Of a stretch of DNA of 14,263 nucleotides, positions 1-7,347 are shown in pieces (within the stretch, counting starts at the first letter, position 1; every line of letters starts with the position of its first letter). The DNA is from Clostridiales bacterium. GTDB lineage: Bacteria > Bacillota > Clostridia > Christensenellales > Aristaeellaceae. The notes under the pieces were generated by a model, which was given only the letters and a program-made list of their open reading frames with translations, was not told the DNA's origin and did not search any database. The stretch is from the NCBI GenBank assembly GCA_004556985.1, contig SFFC01000056.1, forward strand, positions 1-14,263. The letters run 5' to 3'. A program made the translations under genes and the position numbers.

Positions 1-1763
1 GCGCGCTTGAGCGCCCAGACGCAGTGGACGGAGCAGTAGTCAAACTCGATGCCCTGGCCGATGCGGATCGGGCCGGAGCCGAGGACGACGACGGTCTTTC
101 TTCCGCTGTTTTTGGCCTCAGTCGCCACGCCGTAGGCGCTGTAGAAATACGGGCTGATCGCCTCAAACTCGCCGCCGCAGGTGTCGACCATGCGGAAGGC
201 AGGCAGAATGTCCATCTCCTTGCGCAGCGCGCGGATGTCCTCCTCTGCGCAGCCAATAAAGCGTGCGATGGCCTTGTCCGCCATGCCCATCTTCTTGGCC
301 TCAAGCAGCAGGTCGCGTGTCAGCGCCTCCCTGCCGCCCAGCACGCGGATCGTCTGCTCCATGCGGACGATATTTTGAACCTTCTTGAGGAACCAGAGGT
401 CGATCTTCGTGATGTCGTGGATGTGCTCCATCGAGACGCCGCGACGCAGCGCCTCCGCGACGACGAAGGAGCGCTCCGTGTTGATCTCGTGCAGGCGACG
501 CTCGATCTCCGCGTCGTCAAGCGCCTCCAGCGCAGGCACGACGAGGCTATCCATGCCCATCTCCAGCGAGCGCACAGCCTTGAGCATCGCGCTCTCAAAG
601 TTCGTGCCGATGGACATGATCTCGCCGGTCGCCTTCATCTTGGTGCCGATATGCTTGTCCGCGTAGACGAACTTGTCAAATGGCCAGCGTGGGAACTTGA
701 GCACGACATAGTCAAGCGTCGGCTCGGCGCAGGCATAGGTCTCGCCGGTCACGCCGTTGACGATCTCGTCGAGCGTATAGCCCAGCGCGATGCGCGTCGT
801 GACCTTCGCGATCGGGTAGCCGGTCGCCTTGGAGGCCAGCGCCGAGGAGCGGGAGACGCGCGGGTTGACCTCGATGACGTAATACTGCATGCTGTCCGGC
901 GAGAGCGCGTACTGCACGTTGCAGCCGCCCTCGATGCCCAGCGCGGAGATGATGTTCAGCGACGCGCTGCGCAGCATCTGGTGCTCCGGGTCGCGCAGCG
1001 TCTGGCTCGGCGCGACGACGATGGAGTCGCCGGTGTGCACGCCGACCGGGTCGAAGTTCTCCATGTTGCAGACGGTGATGCAGTTGCCCGCGCCGTCGCG
1101 GATGACCTCGTACTCGATCTCCTTCCAGCCGGCGACGCTGCGCTCGATCAGGTTTTCATGCACGCGGGAGGAGCGCAGGCCGTCCGCGCAGATTTCGCGC
1201 AGCTGCTTCTCGTTCTCCGCGATGCCGCCGCCCGTGCCGCCCAGGGTATACGCCGGGCGGACGATCACGGGATAGCCGTACTGATTCGCGAAGTCGACAG
1301 AGGCCTGCACGTCGTGGACGATCACGGAGTCGATGCAGGGCTCGCCGATGGAGAGCATCATGTTCTTGAAGTCCTCTCGGTCCTCGGCGCGGCGGATCGA
1401 GTCGATCTTCGTGCCCAGCAGCTCGACGCCGTATTTGGCCAGGATGCCCTTTTCGTCGAGCTCCATCGCCAGGTTCAGGCCCGTCTGGCCGCCCAGCGAG
1501 GCGAGCAGGCTGTCCGGCCGCTCTCGGGCGATGACCTTTTCAAGCGACGCCGCCGTCAGCGGCTCCAGATAGACCTTGTCGGCGATGTCGGTGTCGGTCA
1601 TGATCGTCGCCGGGTTCGAGTTGACCAGCACGACCTCGACGCCCTCCTCCTTGAGGACGCGGCAAGCCTGCGTGCCGGCATAGTCGAACTCCGCCGCCTG
1701 ACCGATGACGATCGGGCCGGAGCCGATCACGAGCACCTTCTTGATGGATTCCTTCTTAGGCAT
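1..1763 (-). CDS. carB: Carbamoyl-phosphate synthase large subunit (partial, C-terminal part missing)
   Basis: CarB makes carbamoyl phosphate from bicarbonate, ATP and ammonia supplied by CarA, feeding pyrimidine and arginine synthesis in the cytoplasm. 587 codons are visible; family members are about 1,060-1,070 residues, so the window edge removes the second half. The start reads MPKKESIKKVLVIGSGPIVI, the usual CarB N-terminus, followed by SLGGQTGLN near residue 90 and the first ATP-grasp glycine loop GGTGGGIAEN. EVNPRVSRSSALASKATGYP marks the end of the first synthetase half. An oligomerisation region follows, and the repeat of the first motif (VVVLGSGPIRIGQGIEFDY) opens the second half near the edge. 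The ATG overlaps the end of carA by 8 nt and has a GGGAGG ribosome site inside carA, so the two are translationally coupled. No internal break is seen. Confidence 0.98.
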   Translation of the reverse strand, partial: MPKKESIKKVLVIGSGPIVIGQAAEFDYAGTQACRVLKEEGVEVVLVNSNPATIMTDTDIADKVYLEPLTAASLEKVIARERPDSLLASLGGQTGLNLAMELDEKGILAKYGVELLGTKIDSIRRAEDREDFKNMMLSIGEPCIDSVIVHDVQASVDFANQYGYPVIVRPAYTLGGTGGGIAENEKQLREICADGLRSSRVHENLIERSVAGWKEIEYEVIRDGAGNCITVCNMENFDPVGVHTGDSIVVAPSQTLRDPEHQMLRSASLNIISALGIEGGCNVQYALSPDSMQYYVIEVNPRVSRSSALASKATGYPIAKVTTRIALGYTLDEIVNGVTGETYACAEPTLDYVVLKFPRWPFDKFVYADKHIGTKMKATGEIMSIGTNFESAMLKAVRSLEMGMDSLVVPALEALDDAEIERRLHEINTERSFVVAEALRRGVSMEHIHDITKIDLWFLKKVQNIVRMEQTIRVLGGREALTRDLLLEAKKMGMADKAIARFIGCAEEDIRALRKEMDILPAFRMVDTCGGEFEAISPYFYSAYGVATEAKNSGRKTVVVLGSGPIRIGQGIEFDYCSVHCVWALKR

Positions 1764-2841
1764 TGCGCTCGCCTCCCGTCTGCTTCGCCGCGCGCACCAT
1801 GTTCAAAAAGTCGTCAAAGAGATAGCTCGTCTCGCGCGGGCCGCCGCAGGCCTCCGGATGGAACTGCACGGAGAAGGCGTTTCTGTCCGTATAGCGGACG
1901 CCCTCGACCGTCTGGTCGTTCCAGTTGACGTGGCTGACGACCGCACCCGCGGGCAGATGCTCCGGGTCGACCATGTAGTTGTGGTTCTGCGGGGTGACGG
2001 CGCAGGTACCGCGCGCGAGATCCTTGACCGGATGGTTCGCGCCGTGGTGGCCGTATTTCATCTTGACCGTCGCGCCGCCCATCGCCAGCGCCATGAGCTG
2101 ATGCCCGAGGCAGATGCCGAAGACGGGCTTGGCGTCCATCAGCTCACGGATGGCCGCGATCGCCTGGGGATTGTCTTGCGGGTCGCCGGGGCCGTTGGTC
2201 AGCATGACGCCGTCGCAGCCGCCGTCGAGCACCGCCCTGGCGGGCGTATCCGCGGGATAGACGCGCAGCGTGCAGCCCCTCCTGTTCAGGGAGCGCAGAA
2301 TGCCCTGCTTGAGACCGAAATCCATGACCGCAATCGTGAGATCCCCGTCGCCCTTCACCTCGTAGGGCGCCTCGCAGGTGCATTGCTTCACCTGGTCGTG
2401 CATCTCAAAGCGCCGCGCCAGCGCGAGATCCTCCGGCGTCGGCTCTCCCTCGACGATGCGCCCGCGCAGCGTGCCGAAGACGCGCACGTGCTTGGTCAGC
2501 GCGCGGGTATCCACGCCGCACAGGCCCGTGACCCCCTGCTCGTCGAGATACTGGTCAAGCGTCTTCCTCGTCTGCCAGTTGCTGGGCACGTCGCAAAGCT
2601 CCGAGACGATGAATCCGCGCATGCGCACGCGCGCGCTCTCGTTGTCCAGATCGTTGATGCCGACGTTGCCGATCAGCGGATAGGTCATGCAGACGATCTG
2701 TCCGCAGTAGGACGGGTCGGTCAGCGTCTCCTGATAGCCGGTCATGCCGGTCGTGAAGACCACCTCGCCCGTCACAGGCGCCTTATGCCCAAACAGCGTC
2801 CCCTCGTAGCGGGAGCCATCCTCCAGAATCAAAGTTGCCAT
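1756..2841 (-). CDS. carA: Carbamoyl-phosphate synthase small (glutaminase) subunit
   Basis: CarA hydrolyses glutamine and channels ammonia to CarB. The protein is 361 residues, normal for the family. The N-terminal CarA domain spans about residues 1-160 and includes TGMTGYQETLTDPSY. The class I glutamine amidotransferase domain follows, with LTNGPGDP near 214-221, nucleophile Cys244 in GICLGHQ, and the His328/Glu330 pair in FHPEACGGP, so it looks catalytically complete. An ATG 27 nt further upstream is open in the same frame, but I chose the ATG at 2841. A GAGGAG ribosome site lies 7 nt before it, and the protein then begins MATLILEDGS as in homologues. A strong promoter and a palindrome lie just upstream. 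The stop overlaps carB (ATGCCTAA), giving a two-gene operon. Confidence 0.98.
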   Translation of the reverse strand: MATLILEDGSRYEGTLFGHKAPVTGEVVFTTGMTGYQETLTDPSYCGQIVCMTYPLIGNVGINDLDNESARVRMRGFIVSELCDVPSNWQTRKTLDQYLDEQGVTGLCGVDTRALTKHVRVFGTLRGRIVEGEPTPEDLALARRFEMHDQVKQCTCEAPYEVKGDGDLTIAVMDFGLKQGILRSLNRRGCTLRVYPADTPARAVLDGGCDGVMLTNGPGDPQDNPQAIAAIRELMDAKPVFGICLGHQLMALAMGGATVKMKYGHHGANHPVKDLARGTCAVTPQNHNYMVDPEHLPAGAVVSHVNWNDQTVEGVRYTDRNAFSVQFHPEACGGPRETSYLFDDFLNMVRAAKQTGGERNA

Positions 2842-2859
2842 GGGCTCTCTCCTCATTGC

Positions 2860-2874
2860 ATATTCCATGAATAT
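2860..2874. promoter_or_regulatory. Perfect palindrome in the carA leader (possible operator or hairpin)
   Basis: ATATTC-CAT-GAATAT is a perfect 6-bp inverted repeat with a 3-nt centre. It lies about 13-27 nt downstream of the predicted carA transcription start and about 20 nt before the carA start codon. It is AT-rich inside a GC-rich genome. The half CATGAATA resembles half of an ArgR-type ARG box (family knowledge), but the other half does not fit well. It could be a repressor site or a small leader hairpin; the sequence alone does not decide. Confidence 0.35.
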
Positions 2875-2893
2875 TAACCGAATATCGACGCAT

Positions 2894-2922
2894 ATTATAC
2901 ATCAAGCACAGACCGGCGTCAA
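2894..2922 (-). promoter_or_regulatory. Promoter of carAB
   Basis: On the minus strand this reads TTGACG (2922-2917), a 17-nt spacer, then TATAAT (2899-2894). That is one mismatch from the sigma-A/sigma-70 consensus with ideal spacing. The start of transcription would be near 2886-2887, giving a leader of about 45 nt. That is too short for a PyrR-type attenuator, and none is visible. The promoter sits right after the second purA terminator. Confidence 0.88.
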
Positions 2923-2940
2923 GCATAACCTCTGCCCGGC

Positions 2941-2965
2941 AAAAAGAAAGCCGCCAAAAGGCGGC
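2941..2965 (-). terminator. Rho-independent terminator (second of two after purA)
   Basis: The transcript would form GCCGCC-TTTT-GGCGGC (arms 2965-2960 and 2955-2950), followed directly by the T-rich tract TTTCTTTTT (2949-2941). This is a compact classical terminator. It insulates the carAB promoter, which begins 18 nt further on, from purA read-through. Confidence 0.88.
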
Positions 2966-2983
2966 CAGGATGCGAAAAGGACG

Positions 2984-3048
2984 AAAAAACGGGAAACAGC
3001 ATGCCCAGCGCGAAAGCGTTCTTTCCCCGTCCGGTCATGCTGCTCCCC
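2984..3048 (-). terminator. Rho-independent terminator (first of two after purA)
   Basis: A long hairpin starts 53 nt after the purA stop. Arms 3048-3036 (GGGGAGCAGCATG) and 3003-2991 (CATGCTGTTTCCC) pair over 13 bp with two G-T wobbles, and GTTTTTT follows. The 32-nt loop contains a second small hairpin, GAAAG-AACG-CTTTC. The structure and the T run fit an intrinsic terminator for purA. Confidence 0.75.
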
Positions 3049-3101
3049 CTCCCTTTGTCTGCTCCGTTTGCTCTGCCGAAACGCCGTCCGCGCCCCGCAG
3101 C

Positions 3102-4376
3102 TTATCTGAACATCATTTCCTCGCGGCGCGGGCCGTTGGAGACCATTTTGATCGGGCAGCCGATCTGCTCCTCGAGGAACTCGACGTAGCGGCGCGCGTT
3201 TTCGGGCATATCCTCAAAGCGCTTGATGCCCCGGGTATCGCACTTCCAGCCCGGCAGCTTCACATACACCGGCTTGCAGTGCTCCAGCTTCGGGGTCACC
3301 GGGAAGCGATCGACGCGCTCACCGCCGCAATCGTACGCCACGCAGACGGGAATCTCGTCGAGATACCCCAGCACGTCCATGTTCGTCAGCGCCACCTCGG
3401 TCGCGCCCTGCATCTCGCAGCCATAGCGCGTCGCGACGCAGTCAAACCAGCCCACTCGCCGCGGACGGCCCGTCTTGGCACCGTATTCGCCGCGGTCGCC
3501 GCCGCGCTTGCGCAGCTCCTCAGCCTCCTGACCAAAGAGCTCCGTGGTGAACGGGCCCGCGCCCACGCAGGAGGAATACGCCTTCGTCACCGCGACGATC
3601 GAATCGATCGACCAGACCGGGACACCAGCGCCCACCGGCGCATAGCCCGCCAGCGGCGAAGAGGAGGTGACCATCGGGTAGATGCCGTGATCGGGGTCGC
3701 GCAGCGTGCCGAGCTGACCCTCGAGCAGAATGTTCTTGCCCTCCTTGACCGCCTGCATCATGAAGGCGTCGGTATCCGCGACATAGGGGCGGATGCGCTC
3801 GGCCAGGTCGGTCATCTTCGCGATCATTTCCTCCAGATCGATCGGCGGCTTGTGATAGAGGTGCTCCAGCAGCGCGTTCTTGATGTCCAGCGCGTGCGCG
3901 AGCTTCTCGCGCAGCACGTCCGGATAGTAGAGCTGGCACAGCTGCAGGCCGATCTTCTGGTATTTGTCGCCGTAGAACGGCGCAATGCCAGACTTGGTGG
4001 AGCCGAAGGAATTCTTCCCCAGGCGCTCCTCCTCATAGCAGTCAAACGCGACGTGATAGGGCATGAGCACCTGCGCCCGCTCGGAGACGAGGATCTTCGG
4101 CCGCGGCACGCCCTGAGAGACGACCTCCTCCAGCTCGCGCAGGAAGGCCTCGATGTCCAGCGCCACGCCCGGGCCGATGACATTGACGACGTTCGGGCTG
4201 CACACGCCGCTGGGCAGCAGATGCAGCGCAAAGCGGCCGTAATCGTTGATGATGGTATGCCCGGCGTTCGCGCCGCCCTGGAAACGGACGACGATGTCGG
4301 ACTGCGCCGCGAGCATATCGGTGATCTTACCCTTGCCTTCGTCGCCCCAGTTGGCGCCGACGATTGTTCGTACCAT
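3102..4376 (-). CDS. purA: Adenylosuccinate synthetase
   Basis: PurA joins IMP and aspartate using GTP to give adenylosuccinate, the first committed step to AMP. The protein has 424 residues, the normal length. Signatures visible are the P-loop GDEGKGK (residues 11-17, with catalytic Asp12), GGANAGHTI with catalytic His40, the CVGAGPFTTEL motif, and TGRPRRVGWFD in the middle part. The open frame extends seven codons upstream to a TTG. I start at the ATG at 4376 because the ribosome site AAAGGGG lies inside that extension, 9 nt before the ATG. The resulting N-terminus MVRTIVGANWGDEGKGK is standard for the family. The gene is monocistronic by appearance, with its own promoter and a leader hairpin upstream and two terminators downstream. 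Confidence 0.98.
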   Translation of the reverse strand: MVRTIVGANWGDEGKGKITDMLAAQSDIVVRFQGGANAGHTIINDYGRFALHLLPSGVCSPNVVNVIGPGVALDIEAFLRELEEVVSQGVPRPKILVSERAQVLMPYHVAFDCYEEERLGKNSFGSTKSGIAPFYGDKYQKIGLQLCQLYYPDVLREKLAHALDIKNALLEHLYHKPPIDLEEMIAKMTDLAERIRPYVADTDAFMMQAVKEGKNILLEGQLGTLRDPDHGIYPMVTSSSPLAGYAPVGAGVPVWSIDSIVAVTKAYSSCVGAGPFTTELFGQEAEELRKRGGDRGEYGAKTGRPRRVGWFDCVATRYGCEMQGATEVALTNMDVLGYLDEIPVCVAYDCGGERVDRFPVTPKLEHCKPVYVKLPGWKCDTRGIKRFEDMPENARRYVEFLEEQIGCPIKMVSNGPRREEMMFR

Positions 4377-4404
4377 GAGGTTCAACCCCTTTCGCAAAGA
4401 GAAA

Positions 4405-4418
4405 GCGGCGTTTGCCGC
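4405..4418 (-). promoter_or_regulatory. Hairpin in the purA leader, attenuator-like
   Basis: The leader RNA contains GCGGC-AAAC-GCCGC, a 5-bp GC stem, followed by TTTCTCTTT and then the ribosome site. The layout resembles a weak intrinsic terminator inside the 65-nt leader, but the stem is short and the T tract is interrupted by C. No purine riboswitch core is recognisable. It may only protect or structure the 5' end. Confidence 0.3.
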
Positions 4419-4447
4419 AAGTCTACCGTATACAAACCCAATCAGTT

Positions 4448-4476
4448 ATGATACAGGATTCAGCAGCCTCTGTCAA
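4448..4476 (-). promoter_or_regulatory. Promoter of purA
   Basis: On the minus strand: TTGACA (4476-4471), 17-nt spacer, TATCAT (4453-4448). The -35 is perfect and the -10 has five of six consensus bases including the conserved first, second and last. The predicted start of transcription is near 4441, giving a leader of about 65 nt. Confidence 0.85.
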
Positions 4477-4543
4477 GCAGTTTCCGATTTTTTGAGGCTT
4501 TTGTCCTTCGTGAGGCGCGCAATGTCCCGCGCGTGGACGCCGC

Positions 4544-4912
4544 TCAGGCAAGGCCAAGCTCTGCGCGCACACGCTTGGGCAGCGCGCCCAACACCAGCGC
4601 ATAGGATTCATCGAGCATATCCTCAAGAATGTCCTCGGGCAGAGCTCCCTGCGCGCGCACGGAATTCCAGTGCAGCTTGTTCATGTAATAGCCGGGGATC
4701 ACGTCTTCAAACTGCCCGCGCAGAAACTCGCCCCGCAGCGGCTCGAGCTTCATCGTGATATAGACAAGGCGTCCGTCATCCCCGTAGCAGAGCGCGCAGA
4801 AGAGCTTGCCGCCGACCATGTAGCGCGTCCAGTTCCATTCGGCCTTGAAGTCGCGCGTCACGCCGGGCTTTTGCATGAGATGCCCGTCGATCCAGTCAAC
4901 CCGCACAGACAT
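4544..4912 (-). CDS. MmcQ/YjbR family protein
   Basis: This 122-residue protein matches the MmcQ/YjbR type, a small CyaY-like fold sometimes called DNA-binding, whose biochemical role is not settled. Features of the family are the short N-terminal helix region ending GHLMQKPGVTRDFKAEWNWTR, then GGKLFCALCY and VYITMKLEP as successive strands, and a C-terminal helical part with NKLHWNSVR and DESYALVLGALPKRVR. The ATG at 4912 is preceded by two overlapping ribosome-site cores (GGAGGACAAGGAGGAGG), one close to and one 12 nt from the start. The gene overlaps the HD-domain gene by 17 nt and is the last member of the acpP operon. No terminator hairpin with a T run is visible in the 67 nt between its stop and the purA promoter. 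Confidence 0.88.
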   Translation of the reverse strand: MSVRVDWIDGHLMQKPGVTRDFKAEWNWTRYMVGGKLFCALCYGDDGRLVYITMKLEPLRGEFLRGQFEDVIPGYYMNKLHWNSVRAQGALPEDILEDMLDESYALVLGALPKRVRAELGLA

Positions 4913-5495
4913 CCTCCTCCTTGTCCTCCTGCACGCAGTCCATCCGGCCAAAGACCGTCTCCACCAGCGCGGAGAGCTCCCGCCAGGCGTCTGTGTCCGA
5001 GAGCTCGCTCTCAAGCATGGCCGTACAGCTTCGGTAGTACCAGGCATGGCGGCGCTTGTCCTGCTGATGAAAGCGGCAGAAGATGGACTCGCCGTCGAGC
5101 AGATAGTCGCGATGGATGGCGCGCATGTTGCTCAGCTTGTCGGAGAGCGCGACGATCTTCGCCTCCCGGCAGCCGTGGGCGATCTTGCGGATGGCCTCGT
5201 GCTTGCGCGCATCCCAGCTGCGGCAGGGGTCTCCCCAGTTCGTCTGGCTCTCGCAGGCGACCAGCTTGGCCACCTTCGCGCCAAAGCGCTCCCTGAGCGT
5301 CTCCTCGCTCACGCCGCAATCCTCAATCACGTCGTGCAGCGCGGCGGCGGCGAGCACGTCCTCGTCCTCCGTGATGGAGGCGGCGATCGCCATGGCCTCC
5401 ATCGGATGCACAATGTATGGGAGTCCCGATCCTCTGCGCGCCATGCCGTCGTGCGCCTTCGCAGCGAAGGCAATCGCCTCTGTCAGCAGCGTCAT
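4896..5495 (-). CDS. HD-domain phosphohydrolase, probable (p)ppGpp hydrolase (SpoT/MESH1-like)
   Basis: This 199-residue protein consists of a single RelA/SpoT-type HD domain with no synthetase, TGS or ACT domain visible, so hydrolysis rather than synthesis is expected. Metal-binding residues are His30 (YIVHPMEA), His54-Asp55 (ALHDVIEDC) and Asp119 (VALSDKLSN). The Glu58-Asp59 pair fits the HDxxED motif of alarmone hydrolases. From the family, the likely reaction removes pyrophosphate from (p)ppGpp; another nucleotide substrate is possible. An alternative GTG at 5519 overlaps the dapF stop as GTGA. I prefer the ATG at 5495 because GAGGAG lies 5 nt before it. The gene sits between dapF and yjbR in the acpP operon, which would tie alarmone breakdown to lipid and cell-wall precursor synthesis. 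Confidence 0.85.
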   Translation of the reverse strand: MTLLTEAIAFAAKAHDGMARRGSGLPYIVHPMEAMAIAASITEDEDVLAAAALHDVIEDCGVSEETLRERFGAKVAKLVACESQTNWGDPCRSWDARKHEAIRKIAHGCREAKIVALSDKLSNMRAIHRDYLLDGESIFCRFHQQDKRRHAWYYRSCTAMLESELSDTDAWRELSALVETVFGRMDCVQEDKEEDVCAG

Positions 5496-5515
5496 CCGCT
5501 CTCCTCGCTTTCCGC

Positions 5516-6358
5516 TCACCTGTGTTCGTCGACCACGCCGTCAAAAACATGGGTTGCGGGGCCGGTCATGAAGAGATGGCCCGTCGCCTCGTCCCATTCG
5601 TCCACAAGCTCGCCCCCGTCGAGCACGACATGCGCGCGCCTGTCCGCCAGGCCGCACAGGCTCGCCGCCACGAGCGCCGCGCAGGAGCCCGTCCCACAGG
5701 CCAGCGTGACGCCGCTGCCGCGCTCCCACACCCGCATCCGCAGGCGATCCCTCGAGAGCACATTGACAAATTCGATATTCGCTTTTTGCGGGAAGGCCGG
5801 ATGGCATTCGAGCGCGGGGCCGTAACGCCGCAGGTCGAAGTCCTCCACCGGCTCCTCAAGAAAGATGACGCCGTGGGGATTGCCCGTCGAAACCGGCGTG
5901 ATGGCAAACGTCCGCCCCAGTGCCTCAATGGGCGCCCTGCGCACGATGCCGCTGCCCAGCAGGCAGGGCACGCGCGCGCAATCGAGCACGGGCTCGCCCA
6001 TATCCACGCGCACCGAGACGACCTCGCCGCCCTGCACGTTCAACAGGAGCGTTTTCACGCCGGAGAGCGTCTCCAGCGTCACGACGGTTTGGCGCGTCAT
6101 ACCGCGGTCATAGACGTACTTGCCGATGCAGCGGGCCGCGTTGCCGCACATCGCGCCCTGCGAGCCGTCCGCGTTGAACATGATCATCCGAAAATCGGCG
6201 ATATCGCTGGGCGCGATGACGACCAGGCCGTCTGCGCCGACGCCGAAATGGCGGTCGCTCAGGGCCCGGGCCAGCGCCGGGAGATCTGCGGGATGCTCCT
6301 CAAAGCCGTTGATATAGAGGTAATCGTTGCCCAGCCCGTGCATCTTGCTAAACTTCAT
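5516..6358 (-). CDS. dapF: Diaminopimelate epimerase
   Basis: DapF converts LL- to meso-diaminopimelate, the precursor of peptidoglycan cross-links and of lysine. The protein has 280 residues, a normal length. Both catalytic cysteines are present: Cys71 in MCGNAARCIGKY and Cys221 in ACGTGSCAAL. The N-terminus MKFSKMHGLGNDYLYING and the STGNPHGVIF segment are typical. The start at 6358 follows a GGAGGG ribosome site by 6 nt; the frame stays open 15 codons upstream, but that extension overlaps fabD and lacks family similarity. It begins 13 nt after the fabD stop, so it is probably co-transcribed with the fatty-acid genes. That is an unusual neighbour, since dapF usually sits with other lysine or cell-wall genes. 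Confidence 0.97.
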   Translation of the reverse strand: MKFSKMHGLGNDYLYINGFEEHPADLPALARALSDRHFGVGADGLVVIAPSDIADFRMIMFNADGSQGAMCGNAARCIGKYVYDRGMTRQTVVTLETLSGVKTLLLNVQGGEVVSVRVDMGEPVLDCARVPCLLGSGIVRRAPIEALGRTFAITPVSTGNPHGVIFLEEPVEDFDLRRYGPALECHPAFPQKANIEFVNVLSRDRLRMRVWERGSGVTLACGTGSCAALVAASLCGLADRRAHVVLDGGELVDEWDEATGHLFMTGPATHVFDGVVDEHR

Positions 6359-6371
6359 CGGCGTCCCTCCG

Positions 6372-7313
6372 TCACGGCGCAGCTTTGGCGACAAGCGCCT
6401 CAAGCGCCGCCGTCAGCGTCGGCACATCCTCGGCCGGCAGGCAGGTGATCGCGTCGCCCACGGTCTTCTTGACAAAACCGGACAGCGCGCGGCCGGGGCC
6501 GATCTCCACGATCGTGTCGACGCCCAGCTCCGCCAGGCGGCGGATCGTGTCCTCCATGCGCACGGGAGAGACGACCTGCCGGATGAGCAGCTCCGCGACG
6601 CTCGTTTGTTCGTCCTTCACGTCGCCCAGGCAGTTGAAGAGCACCGGGAAGCGCATCTCGCCGAACGGCTCGCCTTCAAAGCGCGCCCGAAGCGCGTCGG
6701 AGGCCGGCTGCATCAGCGGCGTATGGAACGGGCCGCTCACGCGCAGAGGCAGCAGCCGCCTCGCGCCCGCCGCCTTCGCCAGCTCGCCCGCGCGCGCGAC
6801 CGCCGCGGCGTCGCCGCCGATGACGATCTGCCCCGGGCAGTTGTAGTTGCAGATCTGCACGACGCCCTCCGACGAGGCCTCCTCGCAGCAGGCCGCCAGC
6901 GCCTCGCGCCCGAGCATCAGCACGGCGGTCATGCCGCTTGCGCGTCCCTCGCTCGCCTTCGCCATCGCCGCGCCGCGATAGGCCGCCAGCTCGACGGCCG
7001 CCTTCGCCGTGAAGACGCCCGCCGCCTGCAGCGCGCTGTATTCGCCCAAACTCAGGCCCGCCGCGTATTCCGGCATGATGCCAGCCTCAAGGAGCACAGC
7101 CGTCACGCCGGCCGCAAACGCAACCATGCAGGGCTGCGTGTACTGCGTCTGCCCCAGCAGGCTGTCCGGGTCCTCAAAGCAGACTCTGTGCAGGTCGAAA
7201 TCGAGGTTCGCCGCGTCAAACGCCTCCCGGAACGCCGGAAAGGCCTCGTACAGGTCGCGGCCCATACCCGCGCGCTGACTGCCCTGCCCGGCATAGAGAA
7301 ATGCCAGTTTCAT
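6372..7313 (-). CDS. fabD: Malonyl-CoA:ACP transacylase
   Basis: FabD transfers malonyl from CoA to ACP, providing the extender unit for fatty-acid synthesis. The protein has 313 residues, typical length. Catalytic features are visible in order: GQGSQ at residues 9-13, nucleophile Ser88 in GLSLGEYSA, Arg113 in YRGAAM that binds the malonyl carboxylate, and His197 in GPFHTPLM. The ATG at 7313 has AAGGA 7 nt upstream. The frame is open another 15 codons upstream into the fabH end, but those residues do not resemble FabD. It lies 34 nt after fabH and 13 nt before dapF, inside the acpP operon. Confidence 0.97.
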   Translation of the reverse strand: MKLAFLYAGQGSQRAGMGRDLYEAFPAFREAFDAANLDFDLHRVCFEDPDSLLGQTQYTQPCMVAFAAGVTAVLLEAGIMPEYAAGLSLGEYSALQAAGVFTAKAAVELAAYRGAAMAKASEGRASGMTAVLMLGREALAACCEEASSEGVVQICNYNCPGQIVIGGDAAAVARAGELAKAAGARRLLPLRVSGPFHTPLMQPASDALRARFEGEPFGEMRFPVLFNCLGDVKDEQTSVAELLIRQVVSPVRMEDTIRRLAELGVDTIVEIGPGRALSGFVKKTVGDAITCLPAEDVPTLTAALEALVAKAAP

Positions 7314-7347
7314 CGCATGATCCTTCCCGCGCCTGCGCGCGCCGTCG

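Noticed and set aside
24..1928. A 634-codon open frame on the plus strand opposite carB
   Set aside because: It is antisense to a clear carB, rich in Arg, Ala, Asp, His and Val as expected from the opposite strand of GC-rich coding DNA, and has no recognisable domain.
2842..2893. PyrR-dependent attenuator in front of carAB
   Set aside because: The promoter gives a leader of only about 45 nt, with no room for the anti-anti-terminator, anti-terminator and terminator set. The terminators seen lie upstream of the promoter.
2919..3038. A 39-codon minus-strand open frame after purA with a GGGAGGGGG site before its ATG
   Set aside because: Its ATG lies in the arm of the first purA terminator, and the frame crosses both terminators and the carAB -35 box. 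Its Phe-rich sequence comes from the terminator T runs.
4377..4440. Purine or PreQ1 riboswitch in the purA leader
   Set aside because: The leader is about 65 nt with a single 5-bp hairpin and no three-way junction or conserved loop sequences.
4477..4543. Terminator between yjbR and purA
   Set aside because: Short GC-rich repeats are present (GCGCG...CGCGC), but there is no stable stem followed by a T run, so read-through into purA is possible.
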